Made by a program: the position numbers and the translations under genes
The notes under the pieces: model-generated
The model's input: the letters and a program-made list of their open reading frames with translations, nothing else
Told to the model about the DNA's origin: nothing
Databases searched by the model: none
Part shown: in pieces, positions 6,264 to 8,263 of the stretch
How positions within the stretch are numbered: the stretch's first letter is position 1
Layout: each line of letters opens with the position of its first letter
NCBI GenBank assembly: GCA_902495525.1
Contig: CABUXL010000072.1
Coordinates: 1 to 8,263, forward strand
DNA length: 8,263 bases
Reading direction: 5' to 3'
Source: an uncultured Collinsella sp.
Lineage (GTDB): Bacteria; Actinomycetota; Coriobacteriia; Coriobacteriales; Coriobacteriaceae

Positions 6264-7115
6264 ATGGCAAACGGATTGCTTTTGCGGCTTCGCGAGCGTG
6301 AGCTCAGCGCGAGCCCGGCGGAACGCAATGTCATCGCATATGTAAGCGCTCATCCGCACGAGGTGGTCGGGCTGTCCGTCCGCGGTCTTGCCGATGTCAC
6401 GTTCTCCTCGCCCTCGAGCATTTTGCGCTTTTGCAAGCGTTTGGGTTTTGCGGGCTACAAGGAGTTCCAGCGCGAACTGATTGCCGAGCTGGCGCTCTTA
6501 GGTGACAAGAAAGACGTAGCCCTCGAGGACATCTCCATGGATGACAGCGTCGAACGTATCGTGGGGAAGGTGATGAAAAGCAACGTGCGCACGATCGAGG
6601 CGACGGCGCGAACGCTCGATTACACCGTCTTGGAGCGATGCGCGGCCCGTCTTAAGCTGGCACGCGCGGTCAATCTGTTCGGTATTGGTGCCTCTCGTTT
6701 GGTCGCGCACGACCTGGCGCAAAAGCTCATGCGTGTCGACAAAGAGTGCCATCTGTACGACGACTGGCATGATCAGCTCTTATGTGCCAAGAACATGCAT
6801 GAGGGCGATATGGCAATCGCCTTTAGCTACTCGGGCTTGACGCAAGAGGTGCTGGACTGCACCGCCGAGGCTCAACGTCACAACTGTCCCGTTGTGGCCG
6901 TTACCAAAGTAGATGGATCATCCAAGCTTGCCACCATGGCCGATGCCGTGCTCGGCGTCGCCGCGAGTGAACCCTTGGTCCGCAGCGGTGCCATGGCTTC
7001 GCGTATGGCCCAGCTTATGGTTGTCGATGCCCTGTACGCTGCTTACGTTGCCAGCGACTACGAACGGGCGACGCATGTCATTAAGCAAAACTACATCGAG
7101 AAACAGGAAAGATGA
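6264..7115 (+). CDS. RpiR-family transcriptional regulator (HTH + SIS), likely MurR-type
   Basis: This is a sugar-phosphate-responsive DNA-binding regulator. Of its 283 residues, about 1-77 form the RpiR winged helix-turn-helix, with the recognition segment SSPSSILRFCKRLGFAGYKE (48-67). About 125-250 form a SIS sugar-phosphate-binding domain, with NLFGIGASR (137-145) and the conserved loop AFSYSGLTQEV (186-196). ATG 6264 has GGAGG (6251-6255) eight bases upstream; the in-frame GTG at 6255 overlaps that ribosome site and is rejected as a start. The gene precedes murQ by ten bases and a PTS permease gene, the order of a MurNAc catabolic operon, so the ligand is probably MurNAc-6-phosphate. Repeats upstream at 6190-6229 suggest autoregulation. 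Whether it represses or activates cannot be read from the sequence. Confidence 0.92.
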   Translation: MANGLLLRLRERELSASPAERNVIAYVSAHPHEVVGLSVRGLADVTFSSPSSILRFCKRLGFAGYKEFQRELIAELALLGDKKDVALEDISMDDSVERIVGKVMKSNVRTIEATARTLDYTVLERCAARLKLARAVNLFGIGASRLVAHDLAQKLMRVDKECHLYDDWHDQLLCAKNMHEGDMAIAFSYSGLTQEVLDCTAEAQRHNCPVVAVTKVDGSSKLATMADAVLGVAASEPLVRSGAMASRMAQLMVVDALYAAYVASDYERATHVIKQNYIEKQER

Positions 7116-7125
7116 GGTGAATGAA

Positions 7126-8049
<924 letters not shown>

Positions 8050-8106
8050 GTGCGCGGCGTGAGCTGATATGACATTCAGACGAGATACCCAATACAAGGA
8101 GGAGTT

Positions 8107-8263
8107 ATGACGAACAAAGAGCTGGCTCAAAAGCTGCTGGACCTTTTGGGCGGTAAAGACAACGTGCTCGCAAACGCGGCGTGCATGACGCGCCTGCGCG
8201 TGACCGTCAAAGACACGGGCAACGTCGACACGGAGGGCATTAAGGCGCTCGACGGCGTGATGG
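8107..8263 (+). CDS. PTS permease, N-terminal EIIB domain (MurP-like), cut by window end
   Basis: The first 52 codons of a glucose-superfamily PTS permease are visible. The EIIB domain begins near the N-terminus and contains NAACMTRLRVTVKD (23-36), whose Cys26 is the phosphorylated cysteine. PTS permeases import a sugar and phosphorylate it in one step. Next to murQ and an RpiR regulator the substrate is most likely MurNAc, as for E. coli MurP, which has EIIB first and EIIC second and borrows EIIA from elsewhere. The substrate is inferred from neighbours, and the EIIC part and any EIIA lie beyond the window. AAGGAGG (8096-8102) precedes the ATG by four bases. The 57-base gap after murQ shows no terminator, so co-transcription is expected. 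Confidence 0.88.
   Translation, partial: MTNKELAQKLLDLLGGKDNVLANAACMTRLRVTVKDTGNVDTEGIKALDGVM

Noticed and set aside
6913..7125. N-terminal extension of MurQ from an upstream start
   Set aside because: The extra frame only overlaps the end of the regulator gene in another frame. The ATG at 7126 has a ribosome site and gives normal MurQ length.

Overview
The window reads as chromosome from a GC-rich Gram-positive, most likely an actinobacterium of the class Coriobacteriia (Collinsella-like). This rests on strong G/C third-position codon bias in the core genes, purine-rich Shine-Dalgarno sites, an FtsE with a long Ala/Pro/Gln-rich N-terminal extension, and the gene mix. The taxon is an inference, not a match. 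All supported genes lie on the + strand.

Layout. (1) Positions 1-192: a perfect 15-bp GC hairpin, then a leader with an extended -10 promoter. (2) 193-2378: ftsE and ftsX, translationally overlapping and closed by an intrinsic terminator; they encode the FtsEX ABC-type complex that controls septal peptidoglycan hydrolysis. (3) 2456-4648: rnr (RNase R) as a single gene with its own terminator. (4) 4689-6166: an accessory-looking pair. A small serine recombinase is preceded by an AT-rich leader holding at least four related ACCT-core half-sites. It is followed by a VanZ-family membrane protein with a TTG start, an unusually long first loop and altered signature residues; a terminator hairpin follows. 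(5) 6190-8263: the start of a MurNAc catabolic operon, consisting of an RpiR-family regulator, murQ (MurNAc-6-phosphate etherase) and the beginning of a PTS EIIB(C) permease cut by the window end.

How they fit together. FtsEX (cell-wall cleavage at division) and the RpiR-MurQ-PTS operon (uptake and breakdown of N-acetylmuramic acid, a product of wall turnover) both concern peptidoglycan. They are separate transcription units, so the link is thematic. The least ordinary parts are the half-site array in front of the recombinase, the divergent VanZ-like protein, and the roughly 170-residue disordered extension of FtsE. No RNA genes, CRISPR arrays, insertion sequences or complete mobile elements are visible. 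No gene-free stretch exceeds 300 bases.
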